Source of the DNA: Meandrina meandrites
Taxonomy: Eukaryota; Cnidaria; Anthozoa; Scleractinia; Meandrinidae
Assembly (NCBI GenBank): GCA_963693305.1
Contig: OY855912.1
Location: forward strand, 10,518,501-10,582,500
DNA length: 64,000 nucleotides
Direction of reading: 5' to 3'
The number at the start of each line of letters is the position of its first letter. The first letter of the stretch is position 1. The notes under the pieces are model-generated. The model was given only the letters and a program-made list of their open reading frames with translations. It had not been told where the DNA came from and ran no database searches. The translations under genes were made by a program, and so were the position numbers. This document shows, piece after piece, positions 13,001-22,700 of the stretch.

Positions 13001-15777
13001 CTTGGCTCAAGTCATTGCATTGTCGTCTTGGGGAAGGCATTTCACTCTCGTAGTGCCTTTCTCGACCCAGGGGTATAAATGTGTAACGGTGAATTTAACG
13101 CTGGAGATAACCCTGCGATAAACTAGCATCCTACTAAGGGGTGTCCTGAACGCAGATTTAACTTATAAACATTAAATCACTTCGGTGTGGTTATACAAAG
13201 AAGTGGTGAAGGTCGAATACAAATGACCAAATACGAACACGAATGATCAAATTATCTACAAGCGAAAAGCAGCAGTTATCCGTTTGATTGGGCTGGCGGT
13301 TCCAAATCAAAAGTCGGATTCTACGAAGCGTTGCTATCATGATTTCCGTTATCGTGTAGTCACCCACCCCCTCCCCCCCTCCCCCCTCAAATGTCGTCTT
13401 CAGGGCCTGCGTTTTTAGTCAGCACCTGAGGAGCGTGCACTCTGGCCAGAGTTCCATTGGACTTGGCCAGAGTTCTAGTCCTCGTTCTTGTTGCAAAACC
13501 AAAGAAAACCGTGCTCTGGGAACGAGCAGAAACTGCCCGACAATTTTTCCAATTATGCAGTCGCATGGTGACGTGAAGAGGTTGTTGTTGTTGTTTTGCA
13601 TTTTCTGTCGTTAGATGTCCATCATTCAATCACTGCACAACATGCTATGTGTTTCATATCGTACCATGGCTTATAAACCCAACAATTTACAGCTTGCAAA
13701 ATTGGTTTGGAAGTGTTTTCTTAAGTTTGTTGTTATTGTTGTTGCTGTTGTTGTCTTTCTTTTAAACTGTTACACCAGAGCGTGCGAATTACATGTACGT
13801 GATTTTTTACTGAATTGTCTTGGCCATCATCATTCTTTAGGAACTGGGAAGACCATCACAGGAGTTCATGTCGCTTATTGGTTTGCTGAAATTAACAGAC
13901 GAAGCACTCCGCTTGAAAGAACGACTTCAGCTGATGGAACTCCTGACAAAGCTCCACCTCAGGTTCTGTACTGCGGCCCTTCCAACAAATCCGTGGACGT
14001 TGTCGCAGGTGTGGTTTCGATTACAAGGGCATAGTTACGACAGGCGAGAGGGGCGAGGGCTGGGGGGGTACTCTCCATAGTGGTCTATACGGGACGGGGA
14101 AGCTCCGCCGAAAAGTGTACCTTTTTCAGGCTTTAGGTATAAAAGGGTATAGGGATATCACAAGCTGTAATATAAAAAGGGTAGGGAAATTGTCATTTAG
14201 GTATTTAAAGGGACCTTTCAAAGTATCTCGAGCAGTCCCACCAAAAAGTATTTAAAGTATTTTTTAAGGGATTATTCAAGTAGCAAATCAAAAGAAGGTA
14301 TATGAAAGGGTTACCTTTTCTGTAAAACATAGTATATGAAAAGGTAAGGGTTTGGACTTGGGGCGGATCCTCCCCATATAAAAACTTGTCTTGTCATGTT
14401 TGTCACCCACAGAGTGCATTATATTTATATTTATATTACGTCATCTTGTTACTTCGTACGACATAACCTCAATAACCCAGTGGCCGATACTGTTTTTATA
14501 AGACGAATTATAATATTATGGCTAGCTAGCTCCACAAGCGGGTTTATTGACCTTGACTGCGTCTCGGTCCATAATATTGAGACGTATTCCCAAAAGTAAT
14601 ATCTTGACCACACTTTTAAACAATAAGCTATACATATGTCGTATTAGAAACTCATTTGATTTTACAAAAGTTGAATAGGCTGGCTATGTATAACTATTGG
14701 TTTTCCCATTAATTTCTTACTTGGTTCTAATTTACAGTGTACTTGATGAAGATTGAAGGGATAAAGATCCTTAGGGTATATGGAAACGTCATCGAGCAGG
14801 AAGAGTTTCCGATACCGAACCAATTGAAGCCAACTCGACCTTTTGCCAGTCAGGAAGAATTGAAGGTCCCCGAGAACCTGAGGAGTATTGCGTTGCACCT
14901 CGTGATTAGAGACAAGGAAAAGTCGCCGTATGCAAAACAGCTGAGGCGCTACGAAAGACTTTTCGCATCTAAGAAGAAAAAGAAGAAGAAAGTGGAGGAA
15001 ACAACAGTCGAAGAGTACCTTCAGGTTAGAACACATTATTCTCAAACCAATTGATAATTCATCAAGCTTAAACAAAGAAAATCATAACCGTGAAGGAGGT
15101 TTAAAATACTCGGTCTTAATTAGCATAGATTTTTACGATTTTATTTCTCCGTTTACATCGTTACTTTTTGTTCCGATTGAGAAGATAGATCAAACACTCG
15201 AGACAGTGTTTCATCGGCTATCTTCGTCAAAAATACTCCGCTGCGCGTCGTATTTTCAACTCTCCTCTCGGTGTTTGGATCAGTCCCGACAAAACACCGT
15301 TTCTCGTGTTTGACATGTTACATGAAACTGGGTTATACCCAAGATATCTGACAGTCGCTATGGACGTGTACTGCCACGAGATTAATTATTTATAGAACGA
15401 CCGACTCTAGTACATCAAATTCTTAGTCACGTGCTGATACCAGTCTTGATGTGGACAGTTTGATGTGTTGTACTGATTCTAAGATTTTAATCTGCCTTTC
15501 AAATAGTAGAACAGCAATGGTAGTATACGCTTAGTAAATAGCGGGATTTCAATTCTTATATAGGGCTGTCTGTTGTTCTGTGTTTTAGCAGAGAGCTTTA
15601 GCACAGAGGGCCCATACAAGCTGTGTGACTGTTCGTATGTTCGAAAAATAAAGAAATGTATGAGAATATCGAAAGGGTTTTATCATAGTAAATTATTGCG
15701 AGTAATGTCTACCTCGATGACTTTGTTTAGTGGTCTCTGCGGCCCAAAATGGCGAATTTGAGCGATTCGGTGTTAAA

Positions 15778-15808
<31 letters not shown>

Positions 15809-18800
15809 TTTAATATTTCTAAGGCGCAAATTAGCATGTAAATATGATCAAATGCGCCTAACAAACCATATGAGTAATATAAATTAAAATATATGCTATA
15901 AATAGTAAGATTAATTTAAAACTAATTATTTACAATAGTTATATACATTGGGCTAACGTAAAAGGCTTAAAAATTAAAATATTAAAAACAATGGGTCTAG
16001 TAAAAATGTATATAAAACATCAAGAGCTATTCAAACGCTTTTCTAAATAAAAATGTCTTCAGTTTGGACTTAAAATTGTTAAAATTGACCTCCTCTCTTA
16101 TTGTACACGGTAATTTGTAATTTGTGTTATAACGCGTGTAGTAACAGTCAACGCCAAACCTTTTGAACAGTCACATCGCTTGTGTGTGGCTTTAGCACCT
16201 GAAGAGTGATCACAAAGACGGTATCTTTCTTTTGACTGGTTGAGTTGCGTTTTGTTTTGTTTTGTTTTTTTACTATTTTATCAAATGCTGAAAACGCATA
16301 TAATACATAATTGCATAACCGGCCTTTAGTTTACTTCTACAAGTTTCCTTATTGTAGGTGATAAAGACAGCCGAAACTTGGGCCATTCGAAGTTCGTATG
16401 AAGGAAATTGCGTTCAGATTGTGCTTTGCACTTGTTCGACTGCTGGAAGTAAAAGAATGAAAGAAGCGTGCAATACCGTTATTCAGTGCATAGTTGACGA
16501 GTGCGGCATGTGTGTGGAACCTGAAACTCTCATTCCGATTGTCTCTTCAAAAGCGCGACAGGTGGTTCTTATTGGGGATCACAAGCAACTTCAACCAATT
16601 GTCAAGAACAGAGTCGCCAAGTCACTGGGACTGAGTACATCCATGTTCGAGCGATTCTCCGACTATGCATTCATGCTTGAAGAACAATACAGAATGGTAA
16701 GTGAAACTGTTTGAGCTTATAATTTAAGAAACTGATAACGTTGTCTCTCTGAAATCGATGAAAAGATTACTCATTGATTGCTCCTGCGTGCGCAAGTAAG
16801 GGAATATCGTAGTGACCAAATGCAGTGGCCACTGGGATACTGCTTCGGTTAATCACGGTGATTTAGCGATCGCAAAGACATGGTGATCTTAAATTTTAGC
16901 GTTGGTGGTTTTAGAAGTGATCGATAGCTACCAATAAATGCTCTGCAATGTCTGTTTAGAGCCAAAAAGCTCGAGTTTAGACTTCAGGGCAATTTTTCAT
17001 CTGTTGAATTTCACTCACAATTTAATCTTCATTTCAGCATCCGGATATTTGTGAATTTCCCTCCCAACACTTTTACAACGACAAATTGGTCACACCAGAG
17101 TCGGTTGTTAACCGTGACAGAGGGGTCAGACACGACAGAAGATTTACACATTTCTGGCCTTCTAATAAGGATAGAGATTATGTACCTCTTGTGTTTTGTA
17201 ACGTGGTTGGTGAGGAGGAAGAGCTGGTGGTGACAACAGAGGAAGGCAATCAACGATCCAAGAGTAATCAGAAGGAGAAAGACAAAGTGGTGAGTTTAAG
17301 GGACATTGTGCCGACGGCCATGTTTAATTTAACCCTATTCTCTTGTTATCAGTTCTTTAAGGTTTCCTAGTGGAAGTGCCATTAGATTTCAGAAAATGTT
17401 ATATTTTTGATGTATTATGAAGTAGAAGAAAGGGATAGCGAATCAGATTTAAAATAGAAATGGATAACTAAAAATAGTGATAACTAAGACTTGATTTATT
17501 GATAAATTGACACAGTAGTGGCGAGAAACTGTGTAAAACTGGGGTCGTCGGAGCAAAAAAAAAATAGTTCACTGACTTGGAAAATGTTACATTGCTATGC
17601 TACTATGCCAATAAAGCAAGCGATACAATTTTGTCCGAAATTTGGACAGCTCATGATCCAGTGTACAATGTACTCAACGAGTAATGGATATAATTTGATT
17701 CAAAAAATTCCTCTGACTGTCGGCCCTGTACAGTTAATTAACCAAATTAATTAGCATTCCTATTACATACACTGATTCAGATTTTCATTTCAGGTCGAAG
17801 TGGTTGACAAGCTAGTGAGAACTTGTAGAGTCAGGATTGATCAAATTGTCGTTCTATCCCCTTACCGAGCTCAGTGTCACGTAATTCGAGAAGATCTTAC
17901 AAAGCGGAATTTATCCAGTGTACCTGTTATCTCCATTGTCAAAAGCCAAGGTGGGCCGTGACGTTAAACAAAATAGTGACGTTTATTATGTAAGAGTCGA
18001 TTGGAAACGTTTTTCTCACATATAAACCTTATGAAAAAGCTACAGGCATCTAAACTATTTTACTTCCCGCTCAAGGCTATGAGTCGTATGTCACCATAGT
18101 AACGGTAAAGTTTAGGATGAACAAGGTTTGCGCACGGGCGTTTAGCCCTGGCTGCCATAGGATGTTGGTATGACATGTTTTTACTCCCGATGATACTCCC
18201 CAGAAATTTGGGTGGGGGTCAGTGCGGCGCACTCAGACCAAAATATGCGATTTCCCCTACCCTATTTCAGACTTGGCCCAAACCTCGATACCTTAAACAT
18301 TTAAGAAGGGCTTCATCAGCTTCAAATTCCGATGTTAAACAAATATCACTTCTCAAGATAGCTAATTCTCTAAGAATTATACTTAATAGCTGACAGGAGT
18401 ACACAAATCATAACCTGTTTCCGACCAAAATATTCAAAATCGGCTATAACCAGTTTTAGATCAAAACGGCTTAAAACCATACCCTATGGGGCCCCACTTA
18501 GCCATTTAGCTCTTTCCCTCTTCCTTCTCCCCCCCCCCCCCCCCACATTCTTCCCCGAAACACACTCACACTCCGGATCCCCGTAGTTAATTGCCGACTT
18601 TTGACTTGAATCACCTTCCTTCTTCGCTATGGCTGCCTCCACTAGCGCAGAGAAAGCATTGTGAATTGGCGACCTAGCTCCTTCAATCTAATAATGGAAT
18701 GGGGACATTGTCCATCTAGTACGAATACTATTAAGACACTAATGTGCTTCTAGTCGAGGACCCGGCCTTAGCCAGACCCACGTAATACAGAGTAAAATCC

Positions 18801-19291
18801 AGAAAGGAGACTATTGACCATTTATCTTTTTCCCCGTAGGCAGTGAATGCGATTTTGTGATCATATCCCTTGTTCGGTCGTTACCAAACTCCCTGATAGA
18901 CCACGAGCCTGACGGCGGGTCAGGCTGAGAGAGAACCTGGGGTTTGTGACAGATGAGCACCAAATCAATGTGGCTCTGACAAGAGCGAAACGAGGACTGT
19001 GTATCATTGGTAAGATAAGTTAAAATGTGTCATGTTTCATGTCAAGAGCAGTAAAATTTTACCTGGATAAAGAAGGAACTGTTTACATTTTAATCAATTT
19101 TCAAAGATGACCTTTAAATATTTAATGAAAACTGGGCAAAGATGACTTTTAGTTAATCTTTTATAATTTTATAATTACACTGCACAAGATTTTTATATCC
19201 ATAATTTTATATTGCTCATCCCGTGTTTTTTTTATATATTTGTATCTACTATTTTCCCTTTTTTTTCCTATTCCTTTTTTTCTGTTATTAC

Positions 19292-19340
<49 letters not shown>

Positions 19341-19718
19341 TTATTATCATCATCATTATTACTATTATTAGAGTGATTTCGTTTAACCCGTGAAACAATT
19401 TCTAACAGTTAGTGCGTAACAGTCAAAACTAAACGAAAGAAAACAATGGAATTAGTGTCAGTGGAATTATTATCATTATTATTATATTGCCTCCACTAAG
19501 TAATTCGTTATTCTATCAAAGCGCAAAATAATGTCATCCTCTGTTGTTTAGTTTGAAACACAGTGCCAGTATTGTAAGGTCAGATTATGTTTGTGTATTG
19601 TCTCTTTCTGACAGGTAACAAGAATTTGCTTGAGGTTTGTGAAATGTGGAGCTATCTTATCCAGCATTACAAAAAGAAGGCGTGTTTCGTTGAAAGTGCG
19701 AGCTGGCCTTGGATTTAG
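845..19718 (+). CDS. HELZ2-like: HELZ2-like RNA helicase/exonuclease, gene 1 (5' partial, frameshifted)
   Basis: Multi-exon gene read from splice sites. Exons: 845-1064, 2117-2251, 3160-3764, 4097-4538, 5300-5893, 6209-6631, 7119-7194, 7344-11643, 12145-12233, 12747-12890, 13841-14008, 14738-15024, 16358-16696, 17038-17289, 17794-17950, 18840-19009, 19615-19718. All introns are GT-AG and the phases chain without conflict except in exon 18840-19009. Domain order in about 2830 visible codons: CCCH finger (about 5-20), UPF1-like helicase 1 (about 470-900), acidic linker, RNB nuclease (about 1400-1800), conserved linker, helicase 2 (about 2300-2800). The first exon begins with one base of a split codon, so upstream exons lie outside the window; a TPR region like that of gene 2 may be there. 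Human HELZ2 is an interferon-induced helicase and 3'-5' exoribonuclease; the same role here is inferred. The RNB site lacks one Asp and helicase 2 is frameshifted, so the copy may be impaired or a young pseudogene. Confidence 0.88.
1065..2116. other. Intron of gene 1
   Basis: About 1 kb between exons 845-1064 and 2117-2251. Moderately AT-rich. I see no exon, RNA gene or clear repeat boundary in it. Confidence 0.5.
2117..2251 (+). CDS. Gene 1 exon: linker between zinc finger and helicase region
   Basis: This 45-codon exon has phase 0 at both ends (acceptor TTTCTTTAG, donor GTTAGA). It encodes LENLRSSLPGVTVV and continues to a WSLQFSYE end. It corresponds in position, phase and C-terminal pattern (W-x-x-x-F/I-x-x-x-F/Y-E) to exon 44887-44994 of gene 2, which supports both models. 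In the UPF1/MOV10 family this segment starts the beta-rich domain before helicase 1. No catalytic motif is present. Confidence 0.72.
2321..2898. mobile_element. MITE-like element with a Myb/SANT-like relic
   Basis: Bounded by inverted GCTGTGTTCA (2321-2330) and TGAACACAGC (2889-2898), with similar sequence inside both ends (CCGAAACATG / CTTGTTTCGG). On the minus strand at about 2522-2577 it reads KKNIWENIATKLNDRGCKR, which looks like a Myb/SANT-like DNA-binding helix found in Harbinger-type transposon proteins. No full ORF remains. It sits in an intron of gene 1. The family assignment is tentative. Confidence 0.5.
3160..4538 (+). CDS. Gene 1 exons: UPF1/MOV10-type region before helicase 1
   Basis: Exons 3160-3764 and 4097-4538 (phase 2 junction). 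The first encodes a beta-rich segment with the block VLDFGKG and ends with NSYKDVMHQLLFAEELYIRK, the 'tyrosine - HxLL - EE' block that precedes helicase 1 in MOV10, HELZ and HELZ2. Gene 2 has the matching block NYKRVMHQLLFTEELFIKK. The second exon carries the helicase 1 beta-barrel (AGGRLLLRN, VDVQFQINRLPLCEMHDNID), again closely matched by gene 2 exon 46762-47209. This part is expected to contact RNA beside the ATPase core; that is family knowledge. Confidence 0.86.
5300..7194 (+). CDS. Gene 1 exons: superfamily 1 (UPF1-like) helicase 1 core
   Basis: Exons 5300-5893, 6209-6631 and 7119-7194. Visible motifs: Walker A GPFGTGKT (5408-5431), motif Ia region THSNSAADIHV, motif II DEAAQALE (from 5798), motif III FTGDHMQ, motif IV region TENYRSN, then VDVDTIQNYQG entering motif V. 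The core finishes in the next exon with KEFRALFISTVRT and LLNTALTRAQS (motif VI). All ATP-binding residues typical of UPF1-like SF1B helicases are intact, so ATP-driven 5'-3' RNA unwinding or translocation is plausible. Exon 5300-5893 is continuous here, whereas gene 2 has an intron inside the same region (48427-48928). Confidence 0.92.
5965..6135. repeat. (TCCG)n and (TTCG)n microsatellite
   Basis: Runs of GTCC and then GTTC tetranucleotides in the intron between helicase 1 exons 5300-5893 and 6209-6631. Open frames across it (Ser-Val-Arg-Pro repeats) are artefacts of the repeat. Confidence 0.95.
6693..6880. mobile_element. Near-perfect fold-back (palindromic) element
   Basis: Two arms of about 90 bases are almost exact inverted copies, for example GCCGATCTGATTTTTTTCTT on the left and its complement on the right, with a very short centre near 6785-6795. 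It starts ATTTACA and ends TGTAAAT. It lies in the intron 6632-7118 of gene 1. It probably originates as a MITE, and the near-identity of the arms indicates a recent origin. Confidence 0.8.
7344..11643 (+). CDS. Gene 1 giant exon: helicase 1 end, acidic linker, RNB nuclease, linker
   Basis: A 4.3-kb exon entered in phase 1 and left in phase 2. Order: helicase 1 motifs V and VI (to about 7530); Ser/Asp/Glu-rich linker (7850-8060); pre-RNB cold-shock-like region (8390-8900); RNB domain (about 9050-10250); an Asp-rich run (10750-10860); conserved region with LFKLAPGITICLEHRKLA; then a WVGHCIFTAADKSLKFTLRL segment before helicase 2. RNB marks: TIDPPGSRALDDAL at 9074-9112, VGVHIADVAYFVQPGS, ELVEEMMILAN and FTSPIRRYLDIEVHRLL. 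Compared with RNase II/R, the second catalytic Asp (offset +6) is Ala (GCT, 9095-9097); the other three remain. Gene 2 splits this region into three exons (52616, 54236, 57524). RNB enzymes degrade RNA 3' to 5'; activity here is doubtful. Confidence 0.93.
10740..10860 (+). repeat. Coding GAT/GAC microsatellite (Asp-rich tract)
   Basis: Inside the giant exon of gene 1, an imperfect GATGAC repeat encodes about 35 residues, almost all Asp, Glu, Asn or His. It sits in the linker after the RNB domain. The matching place in gene 2 (about 56340) has an ordinary Lys-rich linker, so the tract expanded in gene 1 only. Confidence 0.9.
11644..12746. other. Introns of gene 1 around exon 12145-12233
   Basis: Two introns of about 500 bases. 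A TCCTTC...TTGTATGGTACATAC motif occurs twice in slightly different form near 11971 and 12006. No other feature seen. Confidence 0.5.
12145..17950 (+). CDS. Gene 1 exons: second UPF1-like helicase, motifs I to IV
   Basis: Exons 12145-12233, 12747-12890, 13841-14008, 14738-15024, 16358-16696, 17038-17289, 17794-17950. The P-loop GPPGTGKT is split by an intron after GPPG (12890/13841), exactly as in gene 2. Other motifs: VLYCGPSNKSVDVVA (Ia), IVDECGMCVEPETLIP (II), VVLIGDHKQLQPIVKN (III), FMLEEQYRM followed by HPDICEFPSQHFY (IV region), VVLSPYRAQ, and VISIVKSQG entering motif V. Motif II reads DECG where most relatives have DEAG or DEAA; gene 2 shares this. All seven exons are open and phase-compatible, so the helicase is intact up to this point. 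Confidence 0.9.
12940..13190 (+). mobile_element. tRNA-derived SINE
   Basis: Pol III A box TGGCCGAATGGTTAGAGCG (12949-12967) and B box GGTTCGAGCC (about 12993), with a T-arm-like CCAGG/CTTGG pairing, followed by a non-tRNA tail (AAGGCATTTCACTCTCGTAG). The head resembles a Leu/Ser-type tRNA but has no clean anticodon arm, so this is a SINE in the intron 12891-13840 and not a tRNA gene. Confidence 0.78.
14060..14385. repeat. Dispersed repeat with GGGGGTACTC start
   Basis: Starts GGGGGGGTACTCTCCATAG and ends near GGGGCGGATCCTCCCCATAT, with internal repeats of GTATATGAAAAGG and AAAGGGTAGGG. A related, more decayed copy seems to lie at 18170-18500 (GATACTCCCCAGAAATTTGG ... CCATACCCTATGGGGCCCC). 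Both are in introns of gene 1. No coding potential; transposon class unknown. Confidence 0.5.
15025..16357. other. Intron of gene 1 with (AAT)n microsatellite
   Basis: A 1.3-kb intron. It holds an (AAT)n run at about 15778-15811 followed by very AT-rich sequence to 16340. No exon between the helicase 2 exons on either side. Confidence 0.6.
17951..18839. other. Intron of gene 1 with decayed repeat
   Basis: Holds the decayed copy (about 18170-18500) of the repeat at 14060-14385 and a poly-C run (about 18532-18544). No exon seen. Confidence 0.5.
18840..19009 (+). pseudogene. Gene 1 exon with frameshift between helicase 2 motifs V and VI
   Basis: The flanking exons require a length divisible by three, but the exon is 170 bases long. 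Reading from the acceptor gives SECDFVIISLVRSLPNSLID and on to GGSG, then a stop TGA at 18926-18928. The motif VI segment (LRENLGFVTDEHQINVALTR, then AKRGLCIIG) is fully readable from 18925 in another frame and continues correctly into the last exon. A 4-base loss within a short GCTG-type repeat, or any change of -1 modulo 3 near 18922-18927, would explain it. Either the gene is damaged or this is an assembly error; the sequence alone cannot say. If real, the protein ends before motif VI, whose arginines contact ATP. Confidence 0.8.
19010..19614. repeat. Last intron of gene 1 with (ATT)n microsatellite
   Basis: An (ATT)n run spans about 19282-19350. Otherwise AT-rich sequence without features. 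Confidence 0.7.
19615..19718 (+). CDS. Gene 1 terminal coding exon
   Basis: The acceptor TTCTGACAG ends at 19614. The exon completes the glycine codon of the previous exon and encodes GNKNLLEVCEMWSYLIQHYK, then a short tail and the stop TAG at 19716-19718. This is the usual UPF1-family ending (GN...L......W..L...Y). It is in frame with the motif VI segment but not with the first half of exon 18840-19009, so it is translated only if the frameshift is absent. The nearest AATAAA I see downstream is at 20797-20802, which would imply a 3' UTR of about 1.1 kb; that is tentative. Confidence 0.82.
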
Positions 19719-22700
19719 ATATTTAAACCAATCTCTGTCATTCAATTTCGTATTTTACCTACAGTACATCATCGATATCATCCCTATGGTAGCCTGCGAA
19801 CGCAGATGTTTTTCGGCGGAAAGAAGCGACAGCCGGAAATACGTCGGGGTTCGCAGGCTACCCTTATGTAAACTATAAATGTTCGTTGCCTTCTTAAACG
19901 AGGATCCCTTGTGCGCCAAAATATCTTATGCATCGCGTATTAGACAAACTTGGGTTTCTTTGGAATAGAATCGTGCCTATACCCAATATTCACTTGTGTC
20001 CACGTTTTTACCGGCGCGACCATCGGCCAGCGAGAATTATCTTCCCTTCTATCTTACACTGCTAACTTGATGTCCATGCACTGGCCCATGTCCTGTCCTC
20101 TGCAAGTAGTGACGTAGCAGAGAATGCTGGGAATGAGCTATGGTCTGCGATTTTCGCGCAACCAGAATCTCCACTCGCACGCGACACATGGTACTTCAGT
20201 CGCACGGGAACGCTTGCTACGCAGGATAGTCCAGTGGAGTTAGAGGCTCGGCGTTACAAAATGATGATGATGTGACATGTTAGTCTCTAATATTTTTTTA
20301 ATGTAGCTCTTGGTAGGCTAAATAACACTGAGATCGTTTAGTATAATAGGGGGAAGCAGACGTGAAGCATTAGAATGCAAATGTCTTTGTAAATACTATG
20401 ATGTGTTATATTCCGTAGCTGTCGGATGATAAAACTTTCGTATGGAAAGTAAAAAAAAAATCATTTTGTAGTACCGTAAGTGTAAATAATTATATAACCT
20501 GAAAATTAGAAATCGTACGTCTGTAATCCAGATCGAGCGTCAATATTTATAATTTTAAATTAACTATACCCAGCAGGCATCTTTTTAGTCGCATAAAAGA
20601 GATATCTAAATAACTTACGTGAACTTACCCAGTTATGATGTACCCAATAGTTTTTATTATATGAGCAATTGTGATAATTTGTGAAGTTAGCGCCCCCCCC
20701 CCCCCCCCCAAACACCGTACCTATCTTACTTTCAACAACAACAGCTAACGCAGTCTGCTAAACATGCGTGAGGAAAATAACGCGGGAAATCTGGGGAATA
20801 AAATCTGTTTAGTCCATGTGTTACCTGGTTATGTCAATTTATCGTAGATGATGATTAACACGGGTATCGGCCCTATCATGATTGCTTTAATAAGAGATGT
20901 AATTTCTCCGATAAAAACAATTATACGCACAACATTAACACGCCATCATAATAGGTTCTGTTAAGAAAACAATTATGAGGTGCGAATCAGAAGAATTATA
21001 CACGTGCATATAATTTCATACAGGCAAAGTACATGAAGCTTTGCTGGAAAAAGGACAAGTTTTCATTTTTCCTTAGATTTTATAATCAGTGGGACTAGAA
21101 CCTCAAGATTTAAAATAAGGATAAGGTTAGAAATGAAATTTTACAGAATTTATCTGCATTGGAGGCTCATAAAGGAAACATAAGTTGGTTTTTCGCGCCA
21201 AATCTGCACGTCAACCGAAATGGTGCGAAAAGAAACTGATAAACAACGTGATCGCGCTTGGTTCATTTCTTGCTGTGACAATTTGAATTGCAAATATTTC
21301 CCTGTTTATTTCCGCAAACATATTGCACGCGAAAGAAAAGTAACGTATTATATCGTTCAATAATATAAGTTCTACTTGTGGAAATTTCCGTCGTATTCAA
21401 TCGTAATATCTTCGGTATCATGTCGAGTAGGACTGTCAAAGCAAAGATTGCAGATGAGCGGCAGGTAATCACACAGTGTGGGTTTGAGCTTGGAGGAACG
21501 GCATTAACCAGCACTTGAACACACGTGGCGAATCACTGAAGAAGCTACGGTTGGAGGTTTGCTGTTTTGAGGTAATCATAATTAAGTCTCGATAAACCAA
21601 CATTAATTTTGCACGCTTTCTGGAGTAGATTTTTATGTGGATTTTGCTGTAGTGTTAGTTTTCCGATGGTCATTCGACAAAAGGCATTAAATTTGCATTT
21701 CTGTGCATGGATGAATATTTTTAAAGGCCCCGGGGTGCTCTATTCAAGACTAAACATATCCCAGAGTTATCGACAACAGCATTCAATTTAAGGAGGCTCG
21801 ATGTAGATTTTGGCCTTAGGGTAGTTGTTTTGAAAGAATACGTGAACTCACCAAAAACTCATTTATTTCATTAGTAGTTCTCGCAACACTTGGCAATTTC
21901 AAGATGCAAGAGTTCGAAAGAGTATGATGAGAAAGTCAGAGAGATAGTAATTAAAATTCTATATAGGAAGTGCGTGCGTCACTTGATAGAAGAAACTGCT
22001 TATTTCCGGTTATGCTCACTCCAGCCGTGGACGCATGATTTAAATCTTGTTGTCTTGCTTTGTTTCTTTAGAAAAATACAAATAACAATTTGTGCTATAC
22101 TTATGTCAATCTTCATTTCATTCTCGTTTCTCGCTGGGAAAATCCTACTATCGTGCTATCCTGTTAAAAATTCAGATTATTCCATGACTCATTACCGAGA
22201 AATGATGAAAGCATTTTATTCAGTCGATTCCAGGAAACCAGACGTTTGCGTATAACTTAGAAACATACGATAATGAATTAAGTTATGATTTTCACCGGTA
22301 GAAATAAGTATTGTTTTCCTTTAGACAGAATGTTGATCAGTAATTAGGCTGATTATTTCATTTCGTTTAAATTTCTGTTGTACAAATCCTGTTCAGTATG
22401 ACGTAGTTGATTCAAAAAACACTTTCCACATTTCTCGGAATTACAATTATTTAGTGAATTCTTAGAACCTGACTAATACCTACAAATTTTCGCAGAGCCA
22501 GCAAACAAGAAATAATGATGGATGAGGCGCACATGAGACATATATAGTGAAGAAAAAGTTTGGCTTCTCGTTTTCGCATCTTTGTTTCCTCGCAGGAGCG
22601 CTGTCTCTATCTGAATTCGTTCCAATCTCGCACTTTCTCGGCAGGATGCGGTCATGAGCGTGCGTTACTCTGTCAGCGGATTAGCAAATCAAAGTACGTG

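Noticed and set aside
12943..13020. tRNA gene
   Set aside because: No clean anticodon arm, and it runs into a SINE tail.
21890..22255. Possible 121-codon gene in the intergenic region
   Set aside because: No recognisable domain or start context, and surrounded by AT-rich non-coding sequence.
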